A DNA stretch of 64,000 nt, from assembly GCA_950295325.1 (NCBI GenBank), contig OX485804.1:35328429-35392428 (forward strand). Direction: 5' to 3'. Below the pieces are notes generated by a model, which worked only from the letters and a program-made list of their open reading frames with translations, ran no database searches and was not told the origin of the DNA. The stretch is from Polytrichum commune (taxonomy: Eukaryota > Streptophyta > Polytrichopsida > Polytrichales > Polytrichaceae). This document shows, in pieces, positions 23,498 to 35,063 of the stretch. The translations under genes and the position numbers were made by a program. Within the stretch, counting starts at the first letter, position 1. Each line of letters opens with the position of its first letter.

Positions 23498-23990
23498 GTC
23501 CTTTGATTCCAAACCAATCCGACCACAAACTCGACCCAAGATCTTGAATCGTTGAAAGTCTGGAACAAGTGATAGTATGAAGACTTCTGGGCCAAGTGGA
23601 TGACATTTAAAGAGCTCATACGTCCTTTGATTCCAAACCAATCCGACCACAAACTCGACCCAAGATCTTGAATCTCTGATAGTCTGGAACAAGTGATAGT
23701 ATGAAGACTGCTGGGCCAAGTGGATGACATTTAAAGAGCTCATACGTCCTTTGATTCCAAACCGGTCCGTCCATACATTCATAAACAAAAGACCTTGAAT
23801 TGTTGGGAGTCTCGAAGATGTGATTCCATGAAGCCTTCTGGGCCAAGTGGATGAATACATTTAAGACCTCATACGTCCTTTGATTCCAAACCTGTCCGAC
23901 ACTAAATTCATAAACAAAAGACCTTGAATCGTTGGGAGTCTCGAAGCTGTGATTCCATGAAGACTTCTGGGCCACATGCATGACTGCATA
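23498..23990 (+). repeat. Four tandem ~124-bp units upstream of SDR3
   Basis: Each unit starts ACGTCCTTTGATTCCAAACC and includes a (GA)CCTTGAAT..GTTGGGAGTCT segment and ATGAAGACTTCTGGGCCAAG. The first two units are nearly identical to each other, and units 3 and 4 form a second subtype. Two units precede SDR2 and one partial unit precedes SDR1. Confidence 0.9.
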
Positions 23991-24390
23991 GGGAAACTTC
24001 AATTGTAGTTTCTTCTTCGTTGCCAAGTGTGAGAGAGTACCTTCGTCTCCGTGTTGTCTTTGGCTATGAATAGGATAAAAATCTTCTCTCCTCCATAGCT
24101 CAGATTTTCACTTGTTTCTCATCCTCCGCAGTTCCAATCGTTGCTCGAATATTTGCATTTGATTGAACAGCGATCGGTTAGCGCTGCATTTGGACTCTGT
24201 TTTTTAAGAATTTGATGAAGGGAATAAATCAATTGGCGTGGTGCAGGGTTTGCTCTGTTTTTCCTCTTTTGCAATTATTCCAAGCGTCCAGAGCTGTGTA
24301 TCCGTTTGATTGAATAGTGATCGATTACCGCTGCATCTTTTGGACTTTGCATTTGTGGAATTTTTGTTGAAGGTTAGTAAGGGGTGTAGA

Positions 24391-25173
24391 ATGGCAAGCC
24401 CTATTTTGAATCTGGTGGGCAAGACGGCGATCGTCACAGGAGGCTCTCAAGGGATTGGGCGAGCAATTTCTCTGGCATTAGCGAAGCAAGGAGCAAAAGT
24501 TGTGGTGAACTACTCAAGCAACGAGAAAGCTGCAGAAGAAGCTGTCGACCTAATTACGAAGGAAACAGGGGGAGAAGGAAATGCCATATCTGTGCGAGGA
24601 GACGTAAGCAGCGAAGCCGCAGTGAAAGCACTCTTTGATAAGGCAAATGAAGCATTTGGAACGATCCACATCGTGGTGAACTCCGCTGCAGCGGTTTTAA
24701 GCCATTTACCTCATCTTGTGAACACCTCGGAGGCAGAGTGGGAGAAAATCTTCAACATCAACACGAAAGGAGCGTTTCTTGTTTCCAGGGAAGCTGCGAA
24801 CCGTGTACAGAGTGGAGGAGGTGGCCGGATTGTTAACATTACGACAGCACTTTGTTCTATGCTTGTGCCAGGGTATGCTGTTTACGCTGCGAGTAAAGCT
24901 GCCGTGGAGACTTTTACAAAGATTTTGGCTAAGGAGTTGAAAGGGAAGAGGATTACGTGCAATTGTGTGTCTCCAGGCCCTGTGGACACGGAGTTTTATC
25001 GGAAAGTGAAAACGGAGGCTGAGATCGACAGTTATAACGAGAGTACCCCAATCCAGCGGTTGGGAGAGCCCGAAGATATTGCTAGAGTTGTTCTTTTTGT
25101 TGTTAGTGACGAGGGAGAGTGGTTGAATGCTCAGGTTATTCATGCTAATGGTGGTCTTGTTCCTTCAACCTAA
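24391..25173 (+). CDS. Short-chain dehydrogenase/reductase, tandem copy 3
   Basis: Single exon, 260 residues, starting MASPILNLVGKTAIVTGG, with TGGSQGIG and YAASK intact. The conserved NSAG is NSAA here (bases around 24681-24692), a change at a glycine that normally contacts the cofactor and active site. The loop after GPV is the most divergent of the three copies (DTEFYRKVKTEAEIDSYNES, then TPIQRLG instead of PLERLG). These differences suggest altered substrate or activity, or early decay without stop codons. The 3' flank resembles that of copy 1 to about 25300. Confidence 0.88.
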   Translation: MASPILNLVGKTAIVTGGSQGIGRAISLALAKQGAKVVVNYSSNEKAAEEAVDLITKETGGEGNAISVRGDVSSEAAVKALFDKANEAFGTIHIVVNSAAAVLSHLPHLVNTSEAEWEKIFNINTKGAFLVSREAANRVQSGGGGRIVNITTALCSMLVPGYAVYAASKAAVETFTKILAKELKGKRITCNCVSPGPVDTEFYRKVKTEAEIDSYNESTPIQRLGEPEDIARVVLFVVSDEGEWLNAQVIHANGGLVPST

Positions 25174-25309
25174 GAAACTCTTAAGTAGACAGAATTATGT
25201 TGCTGTACAAGTTCTTCTACAGATGTTGTAGAAAATATGTTCAACCTTAGCAATAATATGTGACATATGTAATTTAGACCTGTTTCATTCCTTTTGTACT
25301 CATATTTTT

Positions 25310-25640
25310 GAGAGTGAATCACAGTTCTGCGATGAGCTTGGAACTGGTAAGATATTGTCGGACTGGTGGTTTGACATTGACATCACAGGAGGTCTTGCAG
25401 ATTGCACTCAGGGTTCATAGTTGTGTCGATTCTTTCACCTCTCCCTATCAATTTCATCACCTATGTCAAGTTACTTGCTGCATCATTGGTTGGAAGCGGA
25501 CATATGTAAACCATCCACATGAGGTTTCCGGATCTGATCATCTGGAATCTTGGAATCAAGAAAATTTGTTTTCCGATGTTCACCGGAAGATTTGTACACA
25601 TTTGCTGGAAGATGTTTCTGTCGACATGTGCTCTCAACAG
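25310..25640. other. Interval after SDR3
   Basis: An open frame of 124 codons runs at 25308-25682 but into the following MITE, with no recognisable domain. No gene is supported. Confidence 0.5.
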
Positions 25641-25643
25641 TTA

Positions 25644-26383
25644 GGGCCAAGTTCCATGTGCCGGTCCCGGTCCATTTTTTGAAAAATAAATGGGTGGGCC
25701 GGTGAAAAGAGGGTGGTGCCATGTGTCCATTCCTCTCACCCAAGGACCGGTACCCCCCATGGATGGGTGTCCCACATTTTGTGTTCTGCAAGAACGGGTG
25801 CCAAAGGACCGGTAGTCCTAATAGTCACAAGAAGGACATGTGCCGGTTAGAAAGCTCCGGTGACCGGATCGGCCGGTCACCTAGGGTACACCCTTGGATA
25901 CTAAAAGGCCACTTTGTCCTTCTAGTCCCTTCTTTTGAGGAGTACTCCTAGGGAACGTGTATTTTATGATCTTTTTAGAATCTATATCTTTAAAAAATAT
26001 ATATATAGATATATCCATATCTAGATATGGATAGATATATATGTAGATATGTAACTATATATAAATATATATCTATGTATAGATATAGATATATTTCACA
26101 TAATTTGGAATTCATTTAATAAATATATGGAAATTGATGTGCAAATCAAATTTGAAATGTTAAATGATGATGACCTTCATTGCCGGTAACCTTCATAAAG
26201 TGTCATGTCTTATCACTCACCAAATTTAGTTAGAAAGTAGGAAATCGAAAAAAACCGGCACCCCACATAGAAGTACCCCTCCATAAAATGGGTGACATCA
26301 CCCATTTTTTTGGATGATGTCACCCGTTTCTCACCCATTTAAAAAATGGACCGGGACCGGGACCGGCACATGGAACTTGGCCC
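25644..26383. mobile_element. 740-bp PIF/Harbinger-like MITE
   Basis: Begins GGGCCAAGTTCCATGTGCC and ends with its exact inverse. The TIRs run about 32 bp and continue to CCATTTTTT, differing only in the number of GGTCCC units (one left, two right). It is flanked by TTA at 25641-25643 and 26384-26386, the target duplication typical of PIF/Harbinger. The interior has AT microsatellite sequence (25995-26095) and no coding capacity. Confidence 0.88.
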
Positions 26384-26399
26384 TTAGTATGGTGGCTTG

Positions 26400-29300
26400 A
26401 ATTTGACACTAGAGTAGGCCATTTGCATTCAGGGTTCACAGTTCTCTTTGATTTTGAACATTGCGGGTATCCATTCTAATACAAATTCTATGAGGAGCTT
26501 ATCTCAGTGGTTATATTGGGAGGATGGGTTTCTTATGTGGTTGAAGCAAAGATGTATGCTATTGAGGCTATCTCTAAGTATGAATGTATATGTTGGGAGC
26601 GTTTTGGTGTGTTATGTGGTGATCATGAGTGCATATAATTTTGCTCTAAGAATATTGGGGTATCCGGGTAAGTGAGCAATGATATTGACTTGTAGTGGTC
26701 CATTGAAAATTCTTGCTCCTACCATATTACATTTTCTTTCTCCATCTAGTGGTATGAATGAGCCATCTGTGTAGTAGGATTGGACAGGTGGGAAACGTAG
26801 GGGGAGGATTGATGTTACAGTTGGTGGGAAGGAGGGTGTTGGTGGTTTGGATGTGGTGGGCTAGGTGGTGCAAGTGGCGAGGAGTGTTGTAGGGAGTTGT
26901 TGGAGGAAGGTGGGTATTTGTGGTGTGGTGGGTATGCGGGAGAGTATTCGAATGGAGGTGAGTAGGGGTTCTTTGTTGTTGTAGTATGCAGGAAAAGGCA
27001 ATATTTTGGTATATTGTAGGGTGAGGGGTGGGAAGACGTAGTGGTTAGTAATTGGTCAAATCCATTTTGGGATGCCCCCTCAATTACCGATACTCAAATA
27101 ACACAAACCCTCGAATTTAGATATGGAAGATACTTGAGGAACTAGTAGGAAAAATACATCCTCGATATCCCCAACATGTAACCTATGCACATCCCACCAA
27201 AATGACACATGCCTTCACCTACTATCATGTTGCATTAATAAACACATAAACAATCTAAGGACAAATCAACATAATAAAACAATATACTCACTAACAAACA
27301 CACGACTAGCCCACTCAACAACCCATTGTTTTACCATAATCAATGCCGGTAACATTAAAGATTGCACACCTAACAACACATGCCCTCATAGCTACACTCA
27401 TGCACATGCTATCTACCAAAACGTAAATGTTGAGCTCGACTTAGACCCAATTTAACCCACTAAGCTCGGGTCCCACTCGACTAAACACGCTTACTAACAC
27501 TTAAACCCAAAACTAACATAGAACACCTAGCTTTAACACCGACTGCATGGTCCACCTATGAAAATAGGCACTAAGCCGCCCCCACTCTCATGCTCATGCG
27601 GACATGAGAGGGAGGCGGTGAACATGCATCGCATGTCAAGGTAAAAGACTATGATGGAACACCAAGGTTTTATGTTAAGTTAGCTTCTTGTTTATTTCAA
27701 CCACCACACACATCTACATATTGAACCTCTTGATTAAATGGTATATGTATTTATTTATGTTTATCAATGTTTTGAGTCTTGTAGGTAAAATGTTCCATCA
27801 TCACCACAAATGTTGGCAACAACCATTGAAGTTCAACCTAAATTGTTGTAATGTCACTGCAACAATAAGTCTAAAAACATACTCTCACATGACCATTTCA
27901 ACTATATCTTGATGGAAACAATATGTCCTTTTGCATTGATTGCAATTGCTTACACGATGGTTTATATATATATATACACATATATATATATCAACAAGGA
28001 TGCAAGGTTTACTTGTAGGCTTTTAGTGACAAAGTTACGAGTATTGATGTGAAACTCGTGCTCAAAATGTAGAGATTTTTATTTCCTCTTAAAGGGACTT
28101 TACAATTGCATTCTCATATTTTCTCTCTGATTGATTGGGAATGTGTTGAGCCCAAATTAGTGAACACATATCCATACATTCAACACATTGAATATGTGAT
28201 TTAATTTGAATGAGATATTAGTGCATGAGGTCCTTATATATACATATATATAATTTAGTAATATAATGTTCCCAAGATTCTTTTGACGTCCATATATTAG
28301 TTGATTACTACTCAAGTCAAGTGATTTAATAAAGTGAGCTATAGCTTTTTTCAAGATCTCTCCAACGAGCTCTCACCCATTAAAACTTTGTCTAGGTACC
28401 CTTTGGTTGTAATGAATACCCTGATTCCCCACACATTGTCACAACTTTTAAGTTTAACTAGGTTTTTGAAAGTTGAGTTCCCATGGCTCATCATCCACCT
28501 CTCCTTTCACTAGTTATCTAGTCTATACTTGATCAATTTATGGTCATTATATAATATTTATGGATGATATCACATCTTCATGAATGAAATTTTATGATAA
28601 TCATTATGCTATTGGATGAGAGATCGGTAGTGTACTAGATATGGGACGTGAGGCTTGATGCTATGGGATGTGGCAAGATGTCCTTGTGCTACCTACCGAC
28701 TCGTAGGAATGATGAGGCAGGTACACGAAGAGCCCTACTGCAACTAGTACCAAGGCGATATGTGTATGTTATCAAACGTAGCGCTCACCATGTCGTGAGG
28801 ACCACATGTTTATGTGATTTATATTGAGAAGAGATTGCTCATCCAAGTGGACCACACATCCAACAACTCTAGTGCACTTTTTCTATATGTGCAGAGACAT
28901 TTCATCCATATGCTATAGTTTACATTCATGTGCAGACCAATTATGTCCCATAACAAACGAGAATTGATCAAAATGTCTCGCCACTATTGCAGCTTGTCAT
29001 CCACTCTCCTCTAGCTCATTATGTAGTCCAAAGTGCTTGTGTCCAGCGAAGACATGACACGTCATCCACTCTCTCATGCCCGTTGTATAGTCCGTAGTGC
29101 TTGTGCCCAATGATGATACGACACGTCAGCGAGAGGTGATATGGTGAGCTCTACGAATGCATTATGCACTGTAATGCATTCAGTGGGGCATGGCATTTGT
29201 CTTCTCTGTTGCTACACTTGAACGCAGAGCTCCGTTAGGTTTTCGTTGCGGACATCGATTAATCGTGCCACAAAAATTGCTCGCCAACAATTCTCACCGA

Positions 29301-29480
29301 GACCCTCTTGGCGTCTACCACCTCTGTTAAGTTATAATTTCGGAAGTGTAATTTGGCTGCACTCAGGTACGTGTATTCGAGCCTGATTGAGCCTGACCTG
29401 TGCGGAGAGAATTAGGGTTTTTCAATGCGTTTGTGGCTAGAGTAGCTCCGCGGAGCTCAAGAACGTCTCCTGTCTCCTAC
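26400..29480. other. Gene-poor interval before THO1
   Basis: 26770-27050 is G/T-rich on the plus strand and 27060-27620 is A/C-rich. Short AT microsatellites lie near 27964-27996 and 28236-28250. A ~64-bp tandem duplication lies at about 28998-29126 (GTCATCCACTCTC...). No gene is recognised. The THO1 transcription start probably lies between about 29200 and 29480, by inference only. Confidence 0.5.
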
Positions 29481-29499
29481 ACTGGAAAGTACGTTAAGT

Positions 29500-30480
29500 T
29501 TTTAATGCATTTTAGGGACATATTTTAGAAGGAACTCTTTTGTAGCTCCTGAATTGGAGTGTTATGAGGGGCGTGGTAATTTTTTCAATTGATGTAACAA
29601 GGGACTGGCAATGATTTTGATGTTTGCGTAGACGTACAGCCGCTCGTTACAGGTAATGTGTTCTTCGCCACATTCATGGAAAAAGATGTCTTCATGTTGA
29701 AGATGTTTTCATTGAGAATTGGGTTTACAAAATGCATTTACAGAGCAGTTCAAAGATCAGCTGGGAATTATATATGTCCATACATATCTCCAGCTACAAC
29801 ATACATGTAATCAATGTGTTGCGCAAGATAGTCAGTGACAATGTTGGATGAAGCGTCGGTAGGGTTTCTATTTTTGTTTTTCTCTAAGCCGGAAATACCT
29901 TAAGGTTTTTAGGACCTGGATCGAGCAGTGAGGGACATATTGTAGAAGGAATGCGTTTCTCGCTCGTGAATTGGAGTGTTATGAGGGGCCTGGCGATTTT
30001 TTTAATTGATGTAATAAGGGACTGACAATGAGGTGATGTTCATGTAGACGTAGTGCCGCTCGTGGATGCCGTGTTCTTCGCCACGTACATGACAAAGGTC
30101 TGCTGGAAAATAATCCATACATATCGTCAGCTACAACATACATGTAATCAACGTGCTACACAAGATAATCGGTGAAAATGTTGAATGTAGCGTTGTTAGG
30201 GTTTCTGTTTTTTTACACTGGGAAAAACGGTAGGGTTTTAGGACCTTGATTTAGAAGCAAGGGACATATTTTAGAAGGAATCCTTTTCTGACTCCTGAAT
30301 TGGAGCCTTATTGGGGGTGTGACAATTTTTTGATTGGTGTTGTTTGGGACTGGCATTATTTTGTGTTTATGCAGGCTTAATGCTGCTCGTGCTATGTATG
30401 CAGCTCACGATAACATGTTCTTCAGTGACAATGTTCGATGTGGCTCCGTTAGGGTTTTTGTTGTTATTACTAAGTAGGGC
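29500..30480 (+). repeat. Three degenerate tandem repeats upstream of THO1
   Basis: Segments starting near 29510, 29931 and 30260 share GGGACATATT..AGAAGGAA, then CTC(C/G)TGAATTGGAG, TTATGAGGGG, GGGACTG and CATGTTCTTC/GTGTTCTTCGCCA in the same order. Inter-unit parts with CATACATGTAATCAA and TAGGGTTT also recur. Spacing is 330-420 bp. They probably lie in the 5' untranslated intron whose acceptor is near 30540. Confidence 0.75.
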
Positions 30481-30730
30481 TTACTTGTATTTCGATTGGT
30501 TTTGGCTTAGTTGTGTGATGTGGTGCATTTGAATTTGCAGGTTCTCGTCACAGAGTTCATTCTCTTCATCATGGGGCTGTATTTGACAAGCATCATCAGA
30601 AGAAATGAAGACACGTGACTAGCAGGTTGTGTACAGGTGAAAGGAGCTTAAACTTCCAGATGTAAAATTGCAAGACCTATTTCTGCATTTGAGGAGGATC
30701 TGGGAGTAGTGGTTGGATTTAGTGTTCCTG

Positions 30731-32985
30731 ATGGCTATGGAGATAGTGGACCCTGTAGCTGCTGTTTGCCATGGCGATCGAGCACGCCTTTTGGAAGTAT
30801 TTCGCACTGCCATTGCGAAGCCTCTGCCTGCTTCTCAGACAGCTGTCTCAACAATGGTGGAAGCCATGAAGCCTCAGAAGCAAACTGTTCTAGTGCAAGA
30901 TGAGAATCAGATGTTTGAGAACGGGCTTAGGACCCTTCTTGAGGAACTTGTCAGTGCAGCTGTCATAAATGGTGAGTCTGTTATGCAGTATGGCCGAGCA
31001 GTGGGCCCAGGGGATGATGGCCATGGTCTTGTCACCAGGCTCCTTGACATTGTCTTGTACTTGTGTGAGAAAGGTAATGTTGAAGGAGGCATGATTTTTC
31101 AGTTACTTGAAGACTTGACAGAGGTGTCTACCATCAAGGATTGCAAGGAAGTTTTTGGGTATATCGAAGGGAAGCAGGAGACTCTTGGTAAATCGGAGCT
31201 GTTCGGCCGTGGCAAGCTTGTCATGTTAAGAACTTGTAATCAGCTCCTCCGTCGGTTGTCCAAGACAAATGATGTAGTCTTTTGTGGCAGAATTTTGATG
31301 TTTCTAGCACATTTTTTTCCTCTCTCTGAGCGTTCTGCTGTCAACATAAAAGGTGTATGCAACACTTCTAATGAGACCAAATATGAAAAGGAGCCACCTG
31401 GAGATGGTATAACTATTGACTTTACGTTCTATAAAACATTCTGGAGCCTTCAAGAGCATTTTTCAAATCCAACAACCCTGGTGCACCCCTCAAAGTGGCA
31501 GACATTCTCAGCCAGCCTGGGGACAGTTCTGGAAACCTTTGATGCCCAGCCTTTGGGTGACGAAGATGAGGGCTTCAGTGTCAATGGAGATGATGATGAT
31601 TCAACTTTCAATATCAAGTATCTCACAAGCAGTAACCTCATGAGCTTGGAACTCAAGGATCCTGGATTCCGAAGGCATGTTTTGGTCCAATGTCTTATCA
31701 TATTTGACTATTTGAAAACTCCTGGGAAGACAGAGAAAGATGGGCCAAGGGAGGTCCTTCGTGAGGAGCTGAAAGCACATGAGGAGCATGTAAAGCGATT
31801 GTTGAGAACAACTCCACCTAAGGGAAAGGAGTTTCTTGCCTCTATAGATCATATTCTTGAGCGAGAACGTAATTGGGTTTGGTGGAAACGTGATGGCTGT
31901 ACACCATTTGAGCGCTTTGTTCAGGAAAAGCGATCTACCCCCGAGTCTGCAAGGAGAAAGCCGAGATGGAGGCTTGGGAATAAGGAACTATCTCAGCTTT
32001 GGAAATGGGCAGATCAAAATCCCCATGCCATAACTGATGGAAAGAGGGTGGAGATGCCACCTCTGGTTGATTACTTCAAACCTCTTGCTGAGGATTTGGA
32101 CCCTTCTGCAGGCATAGAGGAGGAGTATCATCACAAAAATAATAAGGTTTATTGCTGGAAGGGTTTACGGTTTGCTGCTCGGCAAGACTTGGATGCATTC
32201 TCAAGGTACACAGACATGAAGATCATGGGTGTTGTGCCCCCTGAGCTTCTGCCTAGTGAGGTTCGAAGTACCATCTACAAGACTTTAGATAAACCAAAGG
32301 CAAAGGGGGTGAAGAAAGAGGAAGATGATACCCCAAACTCTGTCCAGGTACATATTCCTTACCTATATTGTAATCTCGCACCTTTTTTTTCCATACTTAA
32401 TGATGTTTACTCACTCCTTTTCAAAGATCATCTAGACCACCAACAGCTCTTACTGTTCTAGGAGAACTTCTACTGAATAATTTGTGGGTGTTCTCATGGA
32501 TTTTCAAATCATAATTTATGAATACGAAAATTTAAGCAGAATTGTACTCATGTAACTTAAAAGCACTGGCATTGTGTCCGCTTGTTGAAGTCACAATCAA
32601 TAAGTTGCAGGCATGTTTGTGTTGAACATGTGTGCTTTAGTTCAGAGTGCTCTTTTAGCTTACACAAAGTCTTGTTTAGGTGGAGGATCAATTGGGAAGT
32701 ACTCCAACAAATGGGAGCTTAATGGAGTTGGATGTACCTACACCTGCACAAGAGCCAGAGGAAGCGGTTGCACTTGAATCACAGGACCCTGTAGTAGAAG
32801 AACCAGAACCTGAACCAGAGCCTGAACCCGAGCCCGAACCTGAACCTGAACTTGAACCCGAACCCGAATCCAATCCAGTAATAGTGGAACCCTCATCTCC
32901 CATGGTTCTTTCTGAACCTACAACAACAAGTCCTCCAAAGTCTGAGAGCAGAAGTGGGAAGAAGCGTTCACATCCTGAAGACTGA
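30731..32985 (+). CDS. THO1: THO complex subunit 1 (HPR1/THOC1)
   Basis: Two coding exons, 30731-32347 and 32680-32985 (donor CAG/GTACAT, acceptor TTTAG/GTGGAG), give 640 residues (Arabidopsis THO1 is about 600). The start is the ATG of MAMEIVDPV; the open frame upstream has no earlier ATG. The EFThoc1 domain spans most of exon 1, e.g. EDLTEVSTIKDCKEVFGYIE, GKLVMLRTCNQLLRRLSKTN, CGRILMFLAHFFPLSERSA, FYKTFWSLQEHFSNP and RRHVLVQCLIIFDYL. The WKRDGCTPFERF segment follows. The acidic tail has a Glu-Pro dipeptide repeat (about 32806-32870) and ends in a basic RSGKKRSHPED. THO acts in the nucleus in co-transcriptional mRNP assembly, export and small-RNA biogenesis. A 5' untranslated exon ends before an acceptor near 30540. 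In Arabidopsis this gene has many introns; here the main domain is uninterrupted. Confidence 0.95.
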
Positions 32986-34663
32986 TGCACCTCCATAGGA
33001 ATAGAGAAAACTTACCACATCCTGAATACTGAAAGAGATTTCGGAGAGGTCAATGTACTATAGTCACCTTTATTTTTAAAGGTCCTGGAAGTAGCAAAAC
33101 ACATTGAAAGCTTCATCCCTTGGGTGTAGGCGAGATCAATTACCATGTACCTTCTGTTGCCTGGATGTTTTAATCCTCGAGTGGTCCATGCACATGTTTT
33201 TGCTTATGTGTGCCGTGGCCATGTCATCCATCGGCTTAGGTGATATTAGCTGACTGTCTGATACCAAAAGTCAACTCATGTATAGTACGAGTAGCACTTT
33301 AAGTTTCAACATTTTTCAGTGCCTATTGCTTGAAGATGGTCTGAAATGACCAATTTGATTTGAAGCCGGAACAATTTGCTGAGAAACTGCCTACAGGAGG
33401 GACTGGAGGGACTGCATTTCACTTAGAACTTGTCTCAGCCAGAATATATTCATGAATATAGTTGTGAATATTTGTCATTGCAGAATGATATTAGAGTTAA
33501 CTGCAAAGTACGGGGATGAATTGGGGTTGAAATTCCCTAATGGTCCCTTGTATTGAGTGCAACCAGACCTTGGAGGATTCTTTGAGTTGTCGGTGCCGAC
33601 ATGCTTTATCTTTATATAAGTAAGAATCTTCTTATTTTCCTTGCCATATATGTGCACATGCACATGCATCTCTTTACTCTCACCACTTATGTACTCCCAA
33701 ACTCAAGAAAAGAACTTATTTTTGTTCAAAGTTTTGTTGCTGTGGGATAGAGCAAAACGACGTCCCTAGCTAGGTTTTTCCTAAGGTCATTGACACAAGT
33801 GTTGGTAGTGGCAGAAATGGGAGATCCCTGCAAAAAACTTTGAGTTGGTCCCAAAAACCCACTTCTGGTGACTTAACGGTTAACTCTATTAGATAACCAC
33901 AATCCTCAATTTTTTGTGGAGAATGATTGTACAAGAAGTTAGACATACTTTAATGTTAACCTTGTAAGGCTTGAAGCCACTATATTCTAAACATGGTCTT
34001 CATGGCAACAATCTAGTCATCCAATGGCCAAGGATATTTACTGTCTATGTAATTTTCAGGAATTATTCTATAGCTTGAAAGTGGCTATTTTTTGGATGAC
34101 AATAGAAACTCTGAATGAGTTTATTAGGATTTGGTTGGAATGTACTAGCCCTCAACCTGTACGGGACTTGTTTTTATTAGAGCCTCTTCATTTACGATGA
34201 ATGCCACAAAATCCTACTAAAACAGTATTCGTAACTTTGCATGTTATAATTCATAACATGAGGAAAAGACTATATTGTGTGGAGGTATGGCATAAAAAAT
34301 AAGACTAGTGATTCATGTTGGAAAAAACAAAGATATAATACATAGATAGATATAAACGTCGGCTCATGAGGGAACAAGATGCATGAAGAGTCTCTTCATC
34401 CACAAGCTATTGCCCCTTTTCAAGTGTGGGTCAAGAGTGGTACACACATGGGCCATATCATCATCAAAAAATATCAATTCCTTTGAAGTTTGATGAAATA
34501 CCAAGCCATATATTTTGAAGCTCTTTATCAATTTAGTGTGCTTGCACAGTAAGTTCTTATTTTGAAACATCAAAGGTGATGCCTTTGAGCATGGCTAATG
34601 ATAACATCAAGTTTGTATCCCACTTGTATGAACCCAATATATGCACTAAGACAAGAGAAACCA
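32986..34663. other. THO1 3' flank
   Basis: Contains the presumed 3' untranslated region. No further gene or repeat was recognised up to the M1 MITE. Confidence 0.5.
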
Positions 34664-35063
34664 CACTAAATATTGCATTTAGTGTCTCCAATTCTATTTG
34701 GCTTACTAAATACCTACTAATTGTAATTGTCCGTGTAGTGTCACCAACACTACAATGTAAAACCTAACATCCTTTGTCATTCCTTGTAAAAAAGAATTGG
34801 GCATTATAGATTTCCAATTTCGTAATTACAACCACTTACTAAGTGATGTTTCATCCAAATCTTAATCATCCATGACAATATTTCATCACATAATTGTCGG
34901 GATGCAGAATACACCAAACTTTATTTCCAATAATTGGCATGGATTTCATCCAAATTTCAATCACCCATGGCAATATTTGTAAACTTATTCATAAAAAGCG
35001 TCATTACAAAAGTTTACCACGGTGACATAAAAGACCATACGACACTAAACACAATATTTAGTG
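34664..35063 (+). mobile_element. M1 MITE copy (400 bp)
   Basis: Begins CACTAAATATTGCATTTAGTG and ends CACTAAACACAATATTTAGTG. Each end is a short palindrome and the two ends are mutually inverted. TA follows the right end and CA (a one-base change from TA) precedes the left end. Confidence 0.85.

Larger units (their letters stand above)
22893..24360. promoter_or_regulatory. Upstream region of SDR copy 3
   Basis: Begins with the segment shared with 17330 onwards. It contains a poly-A run plus CA repeats (about 23249-23304), an R1 repeat (about 23190-23480), four tandem ~124-bp units (about 23498-23990) and the conserved leader. Confidence 0.5.

Noticed and set aside
23373-24026. Repetitive minus-strand open frames of 77-136 codons (MSSTWPRSLHTI...)
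   Set aside because: They arise from the tandem ~124-bp repeat upstream of SDR3. There is no sign of coding selection.
27964-28000. TATATA runs as a promoter
   Set aside because: Simple AT microsatellite with no gene start downstream in the expected range.
32688-32996. Minus-strand Gly-Ser-repeat open frame
   Set aside because: It is the antisense shadow of the Glu-Pro repeat in THO1 exon 2.
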